This document shows, piece after piece, positions 51,820-60,885 of a stretch of 64,000 nt of DNA. Where the stretch lies: positions 248,001 to 312,000 of the forward strand of contig JAHDXS010000002.1 of NCBI GenBank assembly GCA_023384135.1, in the 5' to 3' direction. The notes beneath the pieces were generated by a model. That model was not told the DNA's origin and did not search any database. It saw nothing but the letters and a program-made list of their open reading frames with translations. Made by a program: the position numbers and the translations under genes. The stretch comes from Alphaproteobacteria bacterium. Lineage in GTDB: Bacteria > Pseudomonadota > Alphaproteobacteria > Micavibrionales > Micavibrionaceae. Every line of letters starts with the position of its first letter. Positions within the stretch are counted from its first letter, which is position 1.

Positions 51820-54402
51820 CTAAACGTCGCTGAAATCGCGGACAAGAATTTCCCGCTTGCCCGTGGAGTTGGCCGGGGAAATGATGCCCTGCTTCTCCAT
51901 CTCCTCGACGATCCGCGCTGCGCGGTTGTATCCGATCTGCAAATGCCGCTGGATGAAACTGGTCGAAACCTTGCCCTCCCGCGCCACGATGGCCACCGCC
52001 CGGTCGTACAGCTCGTCCACGTCGCTCGACGATCCGCCGCCTGCGCCGCCGAACATGGCGGACATAATCTCGCTGTCGCCGTAATCCCCGTCATCCGTAA
52101 GGTTATCGATATAATCCGGCGTTGCTTGGCTCTTGAGGAAGGAAACAGACTTCTCCACATCGTCGTCCGCAACGAACGGCCCGTGAACCCGCGTCACGCG
52201 CCCGCCCGGCGCCATATAGAGCATATCGCCCATCCCCAGAAGCTGCTCCGCCCCGGAATCGCCCAAAATCGTGCGCGAATCGATCTTAGAGGTCACTTGG
52301 AAGCTGATCCGCGTCGGGAAGTTCGCCTTGATAACCCCGGTAATAACGTCCACGGAGGGCCGCTGTGTCGCCATGATCAAGTGAATCCCCGCCGCCCGCG
52401 CCATCTGCGCCAGCCGCTGGATCGCGTTCTCGACATCCTTCCCGGCCACAAGCATCAGATCGGCAAATTCGTCAACCACCACAACGATATAGGGCAGCTC
52501 CGCCAGATCCATCGCATGATCTTCGAAAACCGCCTCGCCTGTCTCCGGGTCGAACCCGGTCTGCACCTTCTGGACGATCTCCTCGCCCTTCTTAAGGGCT
52601 TCGCGGATACGCGTGTTATAGCCCTCGATATTCCGCACACCCAGCTTGGACATGTTGCGGTAACGGTTCTCCATCTCCCGCACCGCCCATTTCAGGGCGA
52701 CCACGGCCTTGCCCGGCTCCGTGACGACCGGAGACAAAAGATGGGGGATATTGTCGTAAACAGACAATTCCAGCATTTTCGGGTCGATCATGATGAACCG
52801 GCATTGCTGCGGCGAAAGCCGGAACAAAAGCGACATGATCATGGTGTTGACCGCCACCGACTTCCCCGAACCCGTCGTCCCCGCGACCAGCAAATGCGGC
52901 ATCTTCGCAAGATCAGCCAGAATAGGCTGCCCGCTGATATCCTTGCCCAGAATAAGCGGCAGCTTGGCGCTGGTCTTCTCGTAAAGCCGGGATTCCAGCA
53001 TTTCGCGCATATAAACCGTCTGCCGCTCCTTGTTGGGCAACTCGATCCCGATCACGTTCCGCCCCGGCACCACGGCGCACCGCACGGAAATCGCAGACAT
53101 CGACCGCGCGATATCGTCGCTCAGGGAAATGACCCGGCTCGTCTTTGTCCCCGGCGCGGGCTCAAGCTCATAAAGCGTGACCACCGGGCCAGGGTGGATG
53201 CTGGTGATCTCTCCGTGAATATTGAAATCCGCCAGAACGCTCTGCAGCAATTCCGCATTTTTGCGCAAGGATTCCTGATTGGGCTTGCGGCTGATCACGT
53301 CTTTCGGAACTTCCTGAATAAACGACACATCCGGCAACTGCCATTCCGCCACATCGCTGAGCGCAAGGCTGCGCTGCTTGGCATCCTTCTTTTTTGCTGC
53401 AGGCTTCTTCGGCTTTTCTTCCGTCGAAGTCACCACCGGAATCGTGGCCCGTGGCCGCTTCGCGCTCACGGAAACGGCCTCAAGCTCTTCCTCGTCCTCG
53501 GCGGGCTCTTCAGCGCCTTCGTCTTCGGCGGCCTCATCCTCTTCGTACTCCTCGCCTTCTTCGGCATCTTCCGCCTCAAGCTCGTCCTCGGCCTGCGCAC
53601 GGCGCTCGGCCAGTTCCGCCCGCCACGCCTTCACCCGCTCGACGAAACCGAGATTGAGCGGTTCCGGCTCGTAATCCGGGTCGTTATAATGCCGCACCCA
53701 CTGCAGAAAGCCCTGCACGCCCGACAAAACCGTCCCGATAGCAACGTAAGCCGCCACCTTGAGCCGCAGCAAAATCCCGATCATATCGTCACGCGAAAAC
53801 GCGGCGGCATAAAGAAACACCGGAATCGCCAATAAGCCACAAAGCAGCGAAAATGCCCCGTGCCCGTAATCAAACCCGTAATGCGCGGAAAACCCGGACA
53901 GGGCGTTGAGCGTCAGGCTCCCTACGCTGCTGCCCAGATAGGGATGCGCGATCCACGATCCCGACGGCACCTGCGCCAGCCCGATCGAGGCCAGCACGCC
54001 CAAAATCAGGGTCGCGATGATCCGCAAACTGACAGGCCGTAGCGTCTCACGCTTTAAAAGCCGCCACGCCCAAAACAGCGGCACAAGCGCAAAGACGAAC
54101 GCGCCCGCCCCCAAAGTCTGCAACAAAAGATCGGCGGTCCACGCCCCGGGCAAATCGGCGAAATTCGCGATTCCCGCGCCCGCCGCCTCAGGCCGCGCCG
54201 TATTCCATGACGGATCGGCCGGGTTATAGGTAATGAGCGCCGCAAAAACAAAAATTCCGGCCCCCAGCAGCATCAGCGCGAACGTATCCATGCAGCGCCG
54301 CGCTGTGAAAGCCTGCAACGATTCCGGAACGAACGGAATCGCGGGCTCGCTGCGCTTGCCCTTGCCTTTGCGTTTACGTTTGATGGTGCGGGTTCTGGCC
54401 AT
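51820..54402 (-). CDS. ftsK: DNA translocase FtsK
   Basis: 860 aa. Four membrane segments in the first 235 residues, an acidic Glu/Asp/Ala linker at about 271-309, then the RecA-like motor with Walker [11 protein letters not shown] (506-515) and [14 protein letters not shown], and a winged-helix gamma domain (about the last 65 residues, [20 protein letters not shown]). It clears chromosome ends from the division septum. A divergent 326-bp region upstream carries a perfect CtrA-type box. Confidence 0.96.
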   Translation of the reverse strand: MARTRTIKRKRKGKGKRSEPAIPFVPESLQAFTARRCMDTFALMLLGAGIFVFAALITYNPADPSWNTARPEAAGAGIANFADLPGAWTADLLLQTLGAGAFVFALVPLFWAWRLLKRETLRPVSLRIIATLILGVLASIGLAQVPSGSWIAHPYLGSSVGSLTLNALSGFSAHYGFDYGHGAFSLLCGLLAIPVFLYAAAFSRDDMIGILLRLKVAAYVAIGTVLSGVQGFLQWVRHYNDPDYEPEPLNLGFVERVKAWRAELAERRAQAEDELEAEDAEEGEEYEEDEAAEDEGAEEPAEDEEELEAVSVSAKRPRATIPVVTSTEEKPKKPAAKKKDAKQRSLALSDVAEWQLPDVSFIQEVPKDVISRKPNQESLRKNAELLQSVLADFNIHGEITSIHPGPVVTLYELEPAPGTKTSRVISLSDDIARSMSAISVRCAVVPGRNVIGIELPNKERQTVYMREMLESRLYEKTSAKLPLILGKDISGQPILADLAKMPHLLVAGTTGSGKSVAVNTMIMSLLFRLSPQQCRFIMIDPKMLELSVYDNIPHLLSPVVTEPGKAVVALKWAVREMENRYRNMSKLGVRNIEGYNTRIREALKKGEEIVQKVQTGFDPETGEAVFEDHAMDLAELPYIVVVVDEFADLMLVAGKDVENAIQRLAQMARAAGIHLIMATQRPSVDVITGVIKANFPTRISFQVTSKIDSRTILGDSGAEQLLGMGDMLYMAPGGRVTRVHGPFVADDDVEKSVSFLKSQATPDYIDNLTDDGDYGDSEIMSAMFGGAGGGSSSDVDELYDRAVAIVAREGKVSTSFIQRHLQIGYNRAARIVEEMEKQGIISPANSTGKREILVRDFSDV

Positions 54403-54728
54403 GGACGGATATTAACAATTCTGGATGTTGAAGAGGGGCGGCGCATACGGCGCACCCGGACGGATAATGATGAAGGCTGATGATCCCGGCCCCGCCCGCT
54501 CCTTCTGGAGCATCGGCGCAAACCGGGGAAGAACAAGCCTCAGAATAACAAATTTTTGTCCCATTAAACAACCCGCACACGTCAAAAAGCTCAAAAAATC
54601 AGGCAAAAACCCGCGCATAAACCTTTTGTTAACCTTCCGTTAACCTTTCGAAGTCTAAACTGACAGCGTTAATTTTGAGTGAATATATTTTCAATAATCC
54701 AATATTTAAAACGTAGAGTAAAAAAAGC
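54403..54728. other. divergent regulatory region between ftsK and a small membrane-protein gene
   Basis: No ORF. Besides the TTAA boxes at 54629-54643 and 54669-54683 there is an AT-rich stretch before the plus-strand gene. A poor TTGTTT-N18-TATTCT pair reads toward ftsK. Confidence 0.5.
54629..54643. promoter_or_regulatory. CtrA-type binding box
   Basis: TTAA-CCTTCCG-TTAA, a perfect TTAA-N7-TTAA. A second, one-mismatch copy (TTAA-N7-TGAA) lies at 54669-54683. They are 86 and 46 bp upstream of the plus-strand gene and over 220 bp from ftsK. Known: this is the CtrA consensus of alphaproteobacteria. CtrA itself is not in the window. Confidence 0.6.
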
Positions 54729-55127
54729 ATGATCCGTAATCCTGTAAAATTGGCGACCCGTAATCCCCCGCCCCCAGAGGAAGGCCAGACCCGCATCGGC
54801 GCGGACGGCATCGAATATGCGGTCTATATCCACCACCCCGCCAACGATGATCGCGGCGCCACCGCATGGGAGCGCGCGGCAAAGACAAGTTGCCGCGATT
54901 CAGCCCTGCGCGAAGCGCACAAACTCTTTAACAGCCGTAAATACAGCAAGGTCGAAATCAAACGCAGCATCTTCGACCGGGCGCAAAACCGACGCCTTGG
55001 CGATACTGTTTTGGTCTTTGGCGATGAAAAACACCGGAAGTCGCCGCGCACATTGATGCACACGGCCATCTATCTGGCCTTTGCGCTTTTGGGCGCCGCA
55101 TTGTTTCTGACACTGATAGCCGCCTGA
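54729..55127 (+). CDS. small tail-anchored membrane protein, unknown
   Basis: 132 aa. The cytoplasmic N-terminus is charged (QTRIGADGIEYAVYIHHPANDD); the last ~22 residues form a membrane segment (IYLAFALLGAALFLTLIAA) with a basic flank. No family recognised. The 326-bp upstream region holds two CtrA-type boxes, suggesting cell-cycle control. The stop is 22 bp from that of a convergent gene. Confidence 0.7.
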   Translation: MIRNPVKLATRNPPPPEEGQTRIGADGIEYAVYIHHPANDDRGATAWERAAKTSCRDSALREAHKLFNSRKYSKVEIKRSIFDRAQNRRLGDTVLVFGDEKHRKSPRTLMHTAIYLAFALLGAALFLTLIAA

Positions 55128-55148
55128 CAAAATCGGCGGAACGGGAAC

Positions 55149-55487
55149 CTAGTCGAGATAACCCAGTGGATTCTGCATGACCAGATCGCCCATCTGGTCG
55201 TAAACGTTGGCGTTTTCGTTCATCTGGTCCTGAATCGGCTTGTTCTGCTCGCCCAGCTTGCGGAAAAATCCTGCGGCATCCTTAAGCAAACGCCCGGCCA
55301 GAACCGCATGGGGCGTATCGTCCAGCTTGCCGTAGGGATCCTGCACCACCAGATTCGAAATTTTATCGAACACGGTCGCATTCTCGCTCATCTGCTTTTC
55401 GATATTCCGGTTCTGGCTGGCCAGGGTGCGGAAAAACGTGGAGGCATCCTTCAGAAGCTTGCTGGCCAATTCGGCGTGTGTGGGCAT
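55149..55487 (-). CDS. small protein made of two tandem repeats
   Basis: 112 aa consisting of two copies of a ~53-residue unit, residues 4-57 and 60-112. Shared pattern: HAxLAxxLLKDAxxFFRxL, then QNxxIxxQMxENAxVxDxxxxLVxQxPxGxLD. No Cys, signal or membrane segment; likely two helical hairpins. No family is recognised. The stop is 22 bp from the convergent tail-anchored gene, and the next gene on its strand is pheA, whose stop lies 105 bp upstream of its start. Confidence 0.75.
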   Translation of the reverse strand: MPTHAELASKLLKDASTFFRTLASQNRNIEKQMSENATVFDKISNLVVQDPYGKLDDTPHAVLAGRLLKDAAGFFRKLGEQNKPIQDQMNENANVYDQMGDLVMQNPLGYLD

Positions 55488-55591
55488 TAATCAGTCCTCT
55501 TAAATCACAATCCTGAAAACATTATATCACGGCGAAGGTTAACACAATTCTGCTCTGTGCAAACAACACTTTAAGCAAAAAATGCGCCCTC

Positions 55592-56458
55592 TTAAAGCTC
55601 TGTGTGGTCCTTGCCATGGCTGAAGCGGAAGGGATGCGCCGGATAAGTGCCCAGAAACCGCACGTCCTTGGCGTAGAAACCAAGTTCCTCCAGCGCCAGC
55701 TTGAAGGGGCGGCTTTCCGCATGCCCCTCAATGTCGCAATAAAACGTCGCCGCCGAAAACGTCTCATCGACGTAGGATTCCAGCTTGGTCAGGCTCAGCC
55801 CGTTCGTGGCGAACCCGCCAAGCGCCTTATAAAGCGCCGCCGGAATGTTGCGCACCTCGAAAAACAGGCTGGTAATCACCGGCTCGGCGGAGTCGATATC
55901 CGGAAGCACAGGCTCCGGCGCAAGAATCAGGAAGCGCGTTGTATTATGGGCCCGGTCCTCGATCTCGGTCGCCAGAATCTCAAGCCCGTAAATCTCCGCG
56001 GCCAGCGAGGACGCGATCGCCCCGTGCGCCTTGTCGTTACGCTCGGCGATCTCCTTGGCCGCCCCCGCCGTATCGGCATGAATCCGGGGCGTAACACCCA
56101 GCGAGGAGAGATAATTTTTACATTGCGGAATGGCATGCACATGGCTGTGCACGTATTTGAGGTCCGTGATCGTCGCGCCCTTGACGCCCAGAAGCATATG
56201 ATTGATCGGCTCGAAATGCTCCCCGATGATGAAAAGATCGCCCTCAGGCATCAGGTGATGCACATCCGCCACCCGCCCCGCAATCGTATTATCCACCGGA
56301 ATCATCGCCAGATCGGCCCGCCCCTCGTTCACGGCAGCAAACGCGTCGTTGAACGAATGGCACGGAACGGTTTCCAGTCCCGGAAAAACAGCCCGGCAAG
56401 CCATGTCGGAGTAGGCGCCGTGCGCCCCCTGAAAGGCGATGGATTGAGGTTTTTTCAT
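55592..56458 (-). CDS. pheA: prephenate dehydratase
   Basis: 288 aa. The periplasmic-binding-like catalytic core includes GAHGAYSDMACRAVFPG and the conserved NTTRFLIL (TRF motif). The C-terminal ACT domain carries SLTKLESYVD in place of ESRP, the alphaproteobacterial variant, and binds Phe. No chorismate mutase domain is fused. Divergent from the cytochrome c gene, a frequent alphaproteobacterial neighbour. Confidence 0.95.
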   Translation of the reverse strand: MKKPQSIAFQGAHGAYSDMACRAVFPGLETVPCHSFNDAFAAVNEGRADLAMIPVDNTIAGRVADVHHLMPEGDLFIIGEHFEPINHMLLGVKGATITDLKYVHSHVHAIPQCKNYLSSLGVTPRIHADTAGAAKEIAERNDKAHGAIASSLAAEIYGLEILATEIEDRAHNTTRFLILAPEPVLPDIDSAEPVITSLFFEVRNIPAALYKALGGFATNGLSLTKLESYVDETFSAATFYCDIEGHAESRPFKLALEELGFYAKDVRFLGTYPAHPFRFSHGKDHTEL

Positions 56459-56517
56459 GCCGTTTTCGCGTCCGATCCCGAATAGTGGTTATTTTTCAAC
56501 ACTCTGCCGCCAACCGC

Positions 56518-56537
56518 GACTTGACAACAATCAAGTC
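56518..56537. repeat. perfect inverted repeat between pheA and cytochrome c
   Basis: GACTTGA-CAACAA-TCAAGTC, 7-bp arms with a 6-bp spacer. It lies 60 bp upstream of the pheA ATG on one side and 146 bp from the cytochrome ATG on the other. Possible operator; no T run, so not a terminator. Confidence 0.45.
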
Positions 56538-56683
56538 ACTTTTCGGTTGAACGACTATAAGTTAAGCGTATAACTATGTCGATAACGCCGCGCAAGAAGT
56601 TATACTCTTGCAAAGACTTCAAAAGCCGGGTTCGTTATCGCTCATTGACTAAAAAAAACCGAGCTAATTCAGGTTATAGAAAT

Positions 56684-57535
56684 ATGTCCAGCTTTGAATT
56701 CAATAAGATTTTCGCCGCCGTTCTGGTGGCCGCCATCGTCGCCATGCTCGGAGGCTTCATCGCCAAGCAGGCCGTTCACCCCGAGAAACTGGTCAATGAC
56801 GCCGTCGCCATCGACGGCGCGGCGGATGCAGGCGATCACGGCGGCACAAAAGCTGAAGATAAAGGCCCCGAGCCGATTCTGGCTCTGCTTGCCGCCGCCG
56901 ACGTGGAAAAAGGCGCGAAAGTCTCCAAGGCCTGCGCGGCCTGCCACTCCTTCGAAAAGGGCGGCGCGGCCAAACAGGGCCCAAGCCTCTGGAATATCGT
57001 CAACCACGACATCGGCGCAGCGCCGGGCTTCCAGTATTCCGAAGGGATGAAAAACCTCGCAGGAAACTGGGATTACGCACACCTGAACCAATTCCTGACC
57101 AAGCCCAAAAAGCTGATCGCCGACACGAAAATGAACTATGTGGGTCTGAAAAAGCCCGAAGACCGCGCCGCGATCATCGCATGGCTGCGCACCCTCTCCG
57201 ACTCCCCCGCCCCCCTGCCCACGGAGGCCGAAATCGCGGCGGAAACGGCGGCGCATGCCCCTCCGGCTGAAGAGGCCCCGGCCCCCGCCGACGGCGCAGC
57301 TCCGGCTGAGGGCGCAGCCCCTCCGGCAGACGCAACAGCTCCGGCCGAACCCATAAAGGAAGGCGCGGCCCAGAATGACACCGCCCCCCATGCCGGAACC
57401 GAGTTACCCGACTCATCCGGGGGCCAAACTGCACCTGAAACCGCACTGGAAACAGGCATGCCCCCGCCCCCCGCAACGCCCGGCCAGACCGCACCGGCCC
57501 CGGCTGCGGCAACCGAAGAGCCGAAGGCGCACTAA
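56684..57535 (+). CDS. membrane-anchored class I cytochrome c (CycM-like)
   Basis: 283 aa from the ATG at 56684; the earlier frame lacks a Shine-Dalgarno. An uncleaved N-terminal anchor (residues 9-27), then one heme site CAACH with Cys84, Cys87 and His88, and axial Met150 in DTKMNYVG. The core matches mitochondrial-type cytochrome c552/CycM, which carries electrons to the terminal oxidase. About 110 residues after the heme domain form an Ala/Pro/Glu-rich tail of low complexity, longer than usual. Confidence 0.92.
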   Translation: MSSFEFNKIFAAVLVAAIVAMLGGFIAKQAVHPEKLVNDAVAIDGAADAGDHGGTKAEDKGPEPILALLAAADVEKGAKVSKACAACHSFEKGGAAKQGPSLWNIVNHDIGAAPGFQYSEGMKNLAGNWDYAHLNQFLTKPKKLIADTKMNYVGLKKPEDRAAIIAWLRTLSDSPAPLPTEAEIAAETAAHAPPAEEAPAPADGAAPAEGAAPPADATAPAEPIKEGAAQNDTAPHAGTELPDSSGGQTAPETALETGMPPPPATPGQTAPAPAAATEEPKAH

Positions 57536-57571
57536 TCTGTATGAGTTTGCGATGCCTGAAAGGGCGTTAGG

Positions 57572-57711
57572 GTCAAGGCTCGCAGCATTTATAAAGTCAA
57601 CGAAAACAAGGGCTTTCGAGAACCGCATCGCAGAATACTTAGGGGTATTTGAGAAGCGGAAGCGCAGAAAGCCCTTGTTTGCAGGTCTTTAGAAAGGCTG
57701 CGAGCTTTGAC
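57572..57711. repeat. 140-bp imperfect palindrome between convergent genes
   Basis: Outer arms GTCAAGGCTCGCAGC (57572-57586) and GCTGCGAGCTTTGAC (57697-57711) pair fully if one G-T is allowed. Inner arms ACAAGGGCTTTC and GAAAGCCCTTGT pair perfectly. The central ~50 nt is partly palindromic as well. It ends 1 bp before the holC stop. Confidence 0.8.
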
Positions 57712-57712
57712 G

Positions 57713-58165
57713 TCAGGACTTTTTATCCCAGCCGCCGCGCTCATTCTGCTGCCAGTACGTAACCTCGTGGCCCGCCTCTTTATAGACCTTCCAGCGCTCA
57801 CGGGCCGCCTGAACTTCCGCCTCGTCACGCCCGTCCAGCATCTCGCAGCACAGCGCGATTTCAGGCCCGAACGCCTGCGCAGCCCCGTGCCCGGCGATCA
57901 GAACCTCGGCCCCGTTCGGATTGTCGTTCGTATGCGTGAGCCACACGGGCTGCCGCGCAGGATCATGTCCGTCCTTGGCGCTGCCATGAGGGATGAAACT
58001 ATCGGGCCGGAAGGTCCAGAGCGCCTCGTTGATCCGCTCCACCTCCCGCTCGTCGGCCAGCCGCACGATGACCCGCTTGCCGCTCTCCGCCGCCTTGGCG
58101 ATCAGCGCGGGCAACGCCTCCTCCTGCCGCTGGACCTGAAGATGATAGAACCGGACCTCAGCCAT
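57713..58165 (-). CDS. holC: DNA polymerase III chi subunit
   Basis: 150 aa from the ATG at 58163-58165; the frame is open further upstream inside kamA. Typical chi features: EVRFYHLQVQRQEEALPALI at the start, RVIVRLADEREVERINEALWTF, and SFIPHGSAKDG. Chi links the clamp loader to SSB. It overlaps the kamA stop by 8 bp. holC normally follows pepA directly; here kamA lies between. Confidence 0.92.
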   Translation of the reverse strand: MAEVRFYHLQVQRQEEALPALIAKAAESGKRVIVRLADEREVERINEALWTFRPDSFIPHGSAKDGHDPARQPVWLTHTNDNPNGAEVLIAGHGAAQAFGPEIALCCEMLDGRDEAEVQAARERWKVYKEAGHEVTYWQQNERGGWDKKS

Positions 58166-59243
58166 GCCCGTCCCCGCCGGATTTGACGGGCGGATAGGAA
58201 TGCAGCGCCCCGTCGATATCCTCGACGATATACCGCCCCGGCGCGGCCTGAATGGCGTAGGGATGCTCAACCGGAACCTTCCCGAAGCCGCCAGGAATAT
58301 CAAGAACATAGCGCGGCAGGCAGATGCCCGAAAGCCGCCCCTGCAAGGCCCGCATGATGGCGCGGCCCGTCTCGATCTCCACCCGGAAATGGCCCGTCCC
58401 CGGCGCAAGGTCGGGATGATGCAGGTAATAGGGTTTAACATGCAAGGTGATCAGCCGCCGGAACAACGCCTCCAGCACCGCCGGATCATCATTGACCCCC
58501 TTGAGCAGCACGGATTGCGAGAGCAAACTGCACCCCGCCGCGCGGAGATGGGCGAACGCCGCTTCCACCTCAGGCGTGATTTCCTGCGCATGGTTGATAT
58601 GCACGACAACGAAGACAGGCTTGGTGGAATCTTTAATAACGGAACAAACCGTTTCGGTTATTCTTTGCGGGCCCGCCACCGGGACTCGCGAATGAATCCG
58701 CACCACCTGCACATGGCTGATCCGGTTCAACCGAGTCAAAACCGATTCAAGCCGCCGCGCCGACAGCACCAGCGGATCGCCCCCGGTCAGAATCACCTCC
58801 CATATGCCCGGAGTGGCCTCAATATAGGCCAGCGCCGCCTCAAGATCGGAATCCGTGAACGCCTCCTGCCCCGGCCCCACCATCTCCCGCCGGAAGCAAT
58901 AGCGGCAGTAAACCGCGCATATATTTGAAATTTTGAGCAAAACCCGGTCCGGGTAGCGGTGCACGATGCCCTTCACCGGACTGTGCGCATCGTCCCCCGT
59001 GGGGTCGCCCAGCTCCTCAGGGAGAGTCCGCAGTTCGGCGGGCGAGGGAATATACTGCCGCCCCACCGGATCGGCCAGCAAATCGGCGCGGTCGGCGATC
59101 GTCGCTTCGATTTGCGCGTTGACCCCGATGGCGTAACGCTGCGCCAGATCGGCATAGTCGTGCGAAGAGCAGCCACCGGGCAGCAACCCGGCCTGCTCCA
59201 GATCGGAAACGCTCTTGTAACGGGTCTTAGGGGCGACGCTCAT
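58158..59243 (-). CDS. KamA-family radical SAM protein (lysine 2,3-aminomutase-like)
   Basis: 361 aa. Radical SAM cluster motif CAVYCRYCFRRE; GGDPLVLS and the PLP-region segment KPYYLHHPDLAPGTGHFR are as in lysine 2,3-aminomutases. It is similar in size to EpmB, which makes beta-lysine for elongation factor P modification, but no efp or epmA is nearby. A metabolic aminomutase is the alternative. It lies between pepA (5 bp) and holC (8-bp overlap). Confidence 0.85.
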   Translation of the reverse strand: MSVAPKTRYKSVSDLEQAGLLPGGCSSHDYADLAQRYAIGVNAQIEATIADRADLLADPVGRQYIPSPAELRTLPEELGDPTGDDAHSPVKGIVHRYPDRVLLKISNICAVYCRYCFRREMVGPGQEAFTDSDLEAALAYIEATPGIWEVILTGGDPLVLSARRLESVLTRLNRISHVQVVRIHSRVPVAGPQRITETVCSVIKDSTKPVFVVVHINHAQEITPEVEAAFAHLRAAGCSLLSQSVLLKGVNDDPAVLEALFRRLITLHVKPYYLHHPDLAPGTGHFRVEIETGRAIMRALQGRLSGICLPRYVLDIPGGFGKVPVEHPYAIQAAPGRYIVEDIDGALHSYPPVKSGGDGHG

Positions 59244-59248
59244 ACGGA

Positions 59249-60757
59249 TTATTCATAATGATCCGCGATCCATCTGTCCAGCAGGCGGACCCCGAAACCA
59301 GAGCCAAATTTAGGCGAGGTCTCGCGGTCCTTCTTGACCCAAGCCGTCCCGGCAATGTCCAGATGCGCCCACGGAACGTCCTTTTCGATGAAATGCCACA
59401 GGAACCCCGCCGCCGTGCACGACCCGGCGTCCCGGCCCGATTTGGAGATATTTTGCAAATCGGCAGTGTCACTTTCCATATCCTTCTTGAACACCTCGTC
59501 CAGCGGCATCCGCCAGAGCTTCTCGCCCGTCGCCTTGCTGGCCTTGTCCAGCTCGGCCCAGAGGTCCTCGTTATTGACGAACGTGCCGCAATATTCATGG
59601 CCCAGCGCCACGATGATTGCCCCGGTCAGGGTCGCAAGGTCGATGATGGCCTTGGGTTTATAAGTTTTCTGAACGTACGAAAGCGCATCCGCCAGCACAA
59701 GCCGCCCCTCGGCGTCCGTATTGAGAACCTCGATCGTCTTGCCTGAATACGAGGTCAGGATATCCGCCGGACGGTAAGCACGGTCGGAGGGCATATTCTC
59801 AACAATCCCGACGATGCCCACCACATTGACCTTCGCCTTACGGTGCGCCAGCGCCAGCATCGTACCCACGACGGCGGCCGATCCGCCCATATCCATCTTC
59901 ATCTCGTCCATACCCGGCCCGGGCTTGAGGGAAATTCCGCCCGTATCGAACGTCACGCCCTTCCCGACCAGCGCCAGCGGCGCGGCCTTCGATTCCTTGC
60001 CCAGCCCGTTCCATCGCATGATAACGGCGCACGGCGGGTTGGCCGACCCCTGCCCCACAGCCAGCAGGGCGCCAAAGCCGTGCTTCTTGAGCTTCTTGTC
60101 GTCCATAATTTCGATCTCGACCCCCAGCGGCTTCAGCGCCTCCAGAATCCGGTTGGCATAGGCATAGGGAAACAGCACGTTCGGCGGCTCGTTGACAAAA
60201 TCCCGCGCCATAAATACACCCTTGATGACAGGCGCCTCGCGGGAGTAAATCTTGCCCGCCTCCTTGTCGGCGGACACGGCGACATTCAGCTTCTCGGGCT
60301 TCTGAACCTTGTCTTCTTCCTTCTTTTCGGACTTATACGTCTCGAAACTATAGGACCGCAAACGCGCCCCGACGCCGATGGACGCCGCGATCTGCGCCCG
60401 CGCCTCGTGCTTCTCGTCGATCAGAATCTCGGCGCTCTTGATGGAGCGGTCCGCCAGAAGCGCATAAAGCCGCCCGCCCGTCTTCTCGGATTCCAGAGCG
60501 TCCAGCTTGGCCGGATCGCCAAGGCCAAGCAGCACCAGATAATCGTAATCCCCGCCTTCCGGCAGCAGCGCCACAAGACTTTGACCGGACTTGCCCTTGA
60601 AGGTGCGGCTCTTCTCCATCGCCCGCTTGGCAAACTTCTGAAGGTTTTTGTCCGCGCCGTCTGCACCGCCCGCCAGCATACGCCCGTCATAAACGCACAA
60701 AACCAGCGCCTCCGCTTTTTTCTTGGCGCTCTTTGAAAATGTGATATCTAACGTCAT
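59249..60757 (-). CDS. pepA: leucyl aminopeptidase (M17)
   Basis: 502 aa from the ATG at 60755-60757; an earlier in-frame codon at 60802 lacks support. Metal-binding and catalytic motifs: VGKGVTFDTGG, MKMDMGGSAAVVG, and NTDAEGRLVLADAL, plus ATLTGAIIVALGH. Removes N-terminal residues from peptides; M17 proteins also bind DNA in E. coli. Divergent from lptF 128 bp away, a standard alphaproteobacterial arrangement. Confidence 0.95.
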   Translation of the reverse strand: MTLDITFSKSAKKKAEALVLCVYDGRMLAGGADGADKNLQKFAKRAMEKSRTFKGKSGQSLVALLPEGGDYDYLVLLGLGDPAKLDALESEKTGGRLYALLADRSIKSAEILIDEKHEARAQIAASIGVGARLRSYSFETYKSEKKEEDKVQKPEKLNVAVSADKEAGKIYSREAPVIKGVFMARDFVNEPPNVLFPYAYANRILEALKPLGVEIEIMDDKKLKKHGFGALLAVGQGSANPPCAVIMRWNGLGKESKAAPLALVGKGVTFDTGGISLKPGPGMDEMKMDMGGSAAVVGTMLALAHRKAKVNVVGIVGIVENMPSDRAYRPADILTSYSGKTIEVLNTDAEGRLVLADALSYVQKTYKPKAIIDLATLTGAIIVALGHEYCGTFVNNEDLWAELDKASKATGEKLWRMPLDEVFKKDMESDTADLQNISKSGRDAGSCTAAGFLWHFIEKDVPWAHLDIAGTAWVKKDRETSPKFGSGFGVRLLDRWIADHYE

Positions 60758-60885
60758 GATTTTATCCCGTCCTGCGGCGTGTGTTCTGTTGAAGTTCCCC
60801 AAAAAACCAGAGTACTATAAGCGCTTCCGCAGAGGGGGCCAAGGGGCCAAATGGACCGGGCGCGAAGGAATAAAGCCTTAAAAGA

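Noticed and set aside
51943..53835. 630-codon plus-strand frame inside ftsK
   Set aside because: Arg/His/Pro-rich translation typical of antisense frames in GC-rich genes; FtsK motifs are complete on the minus strand.
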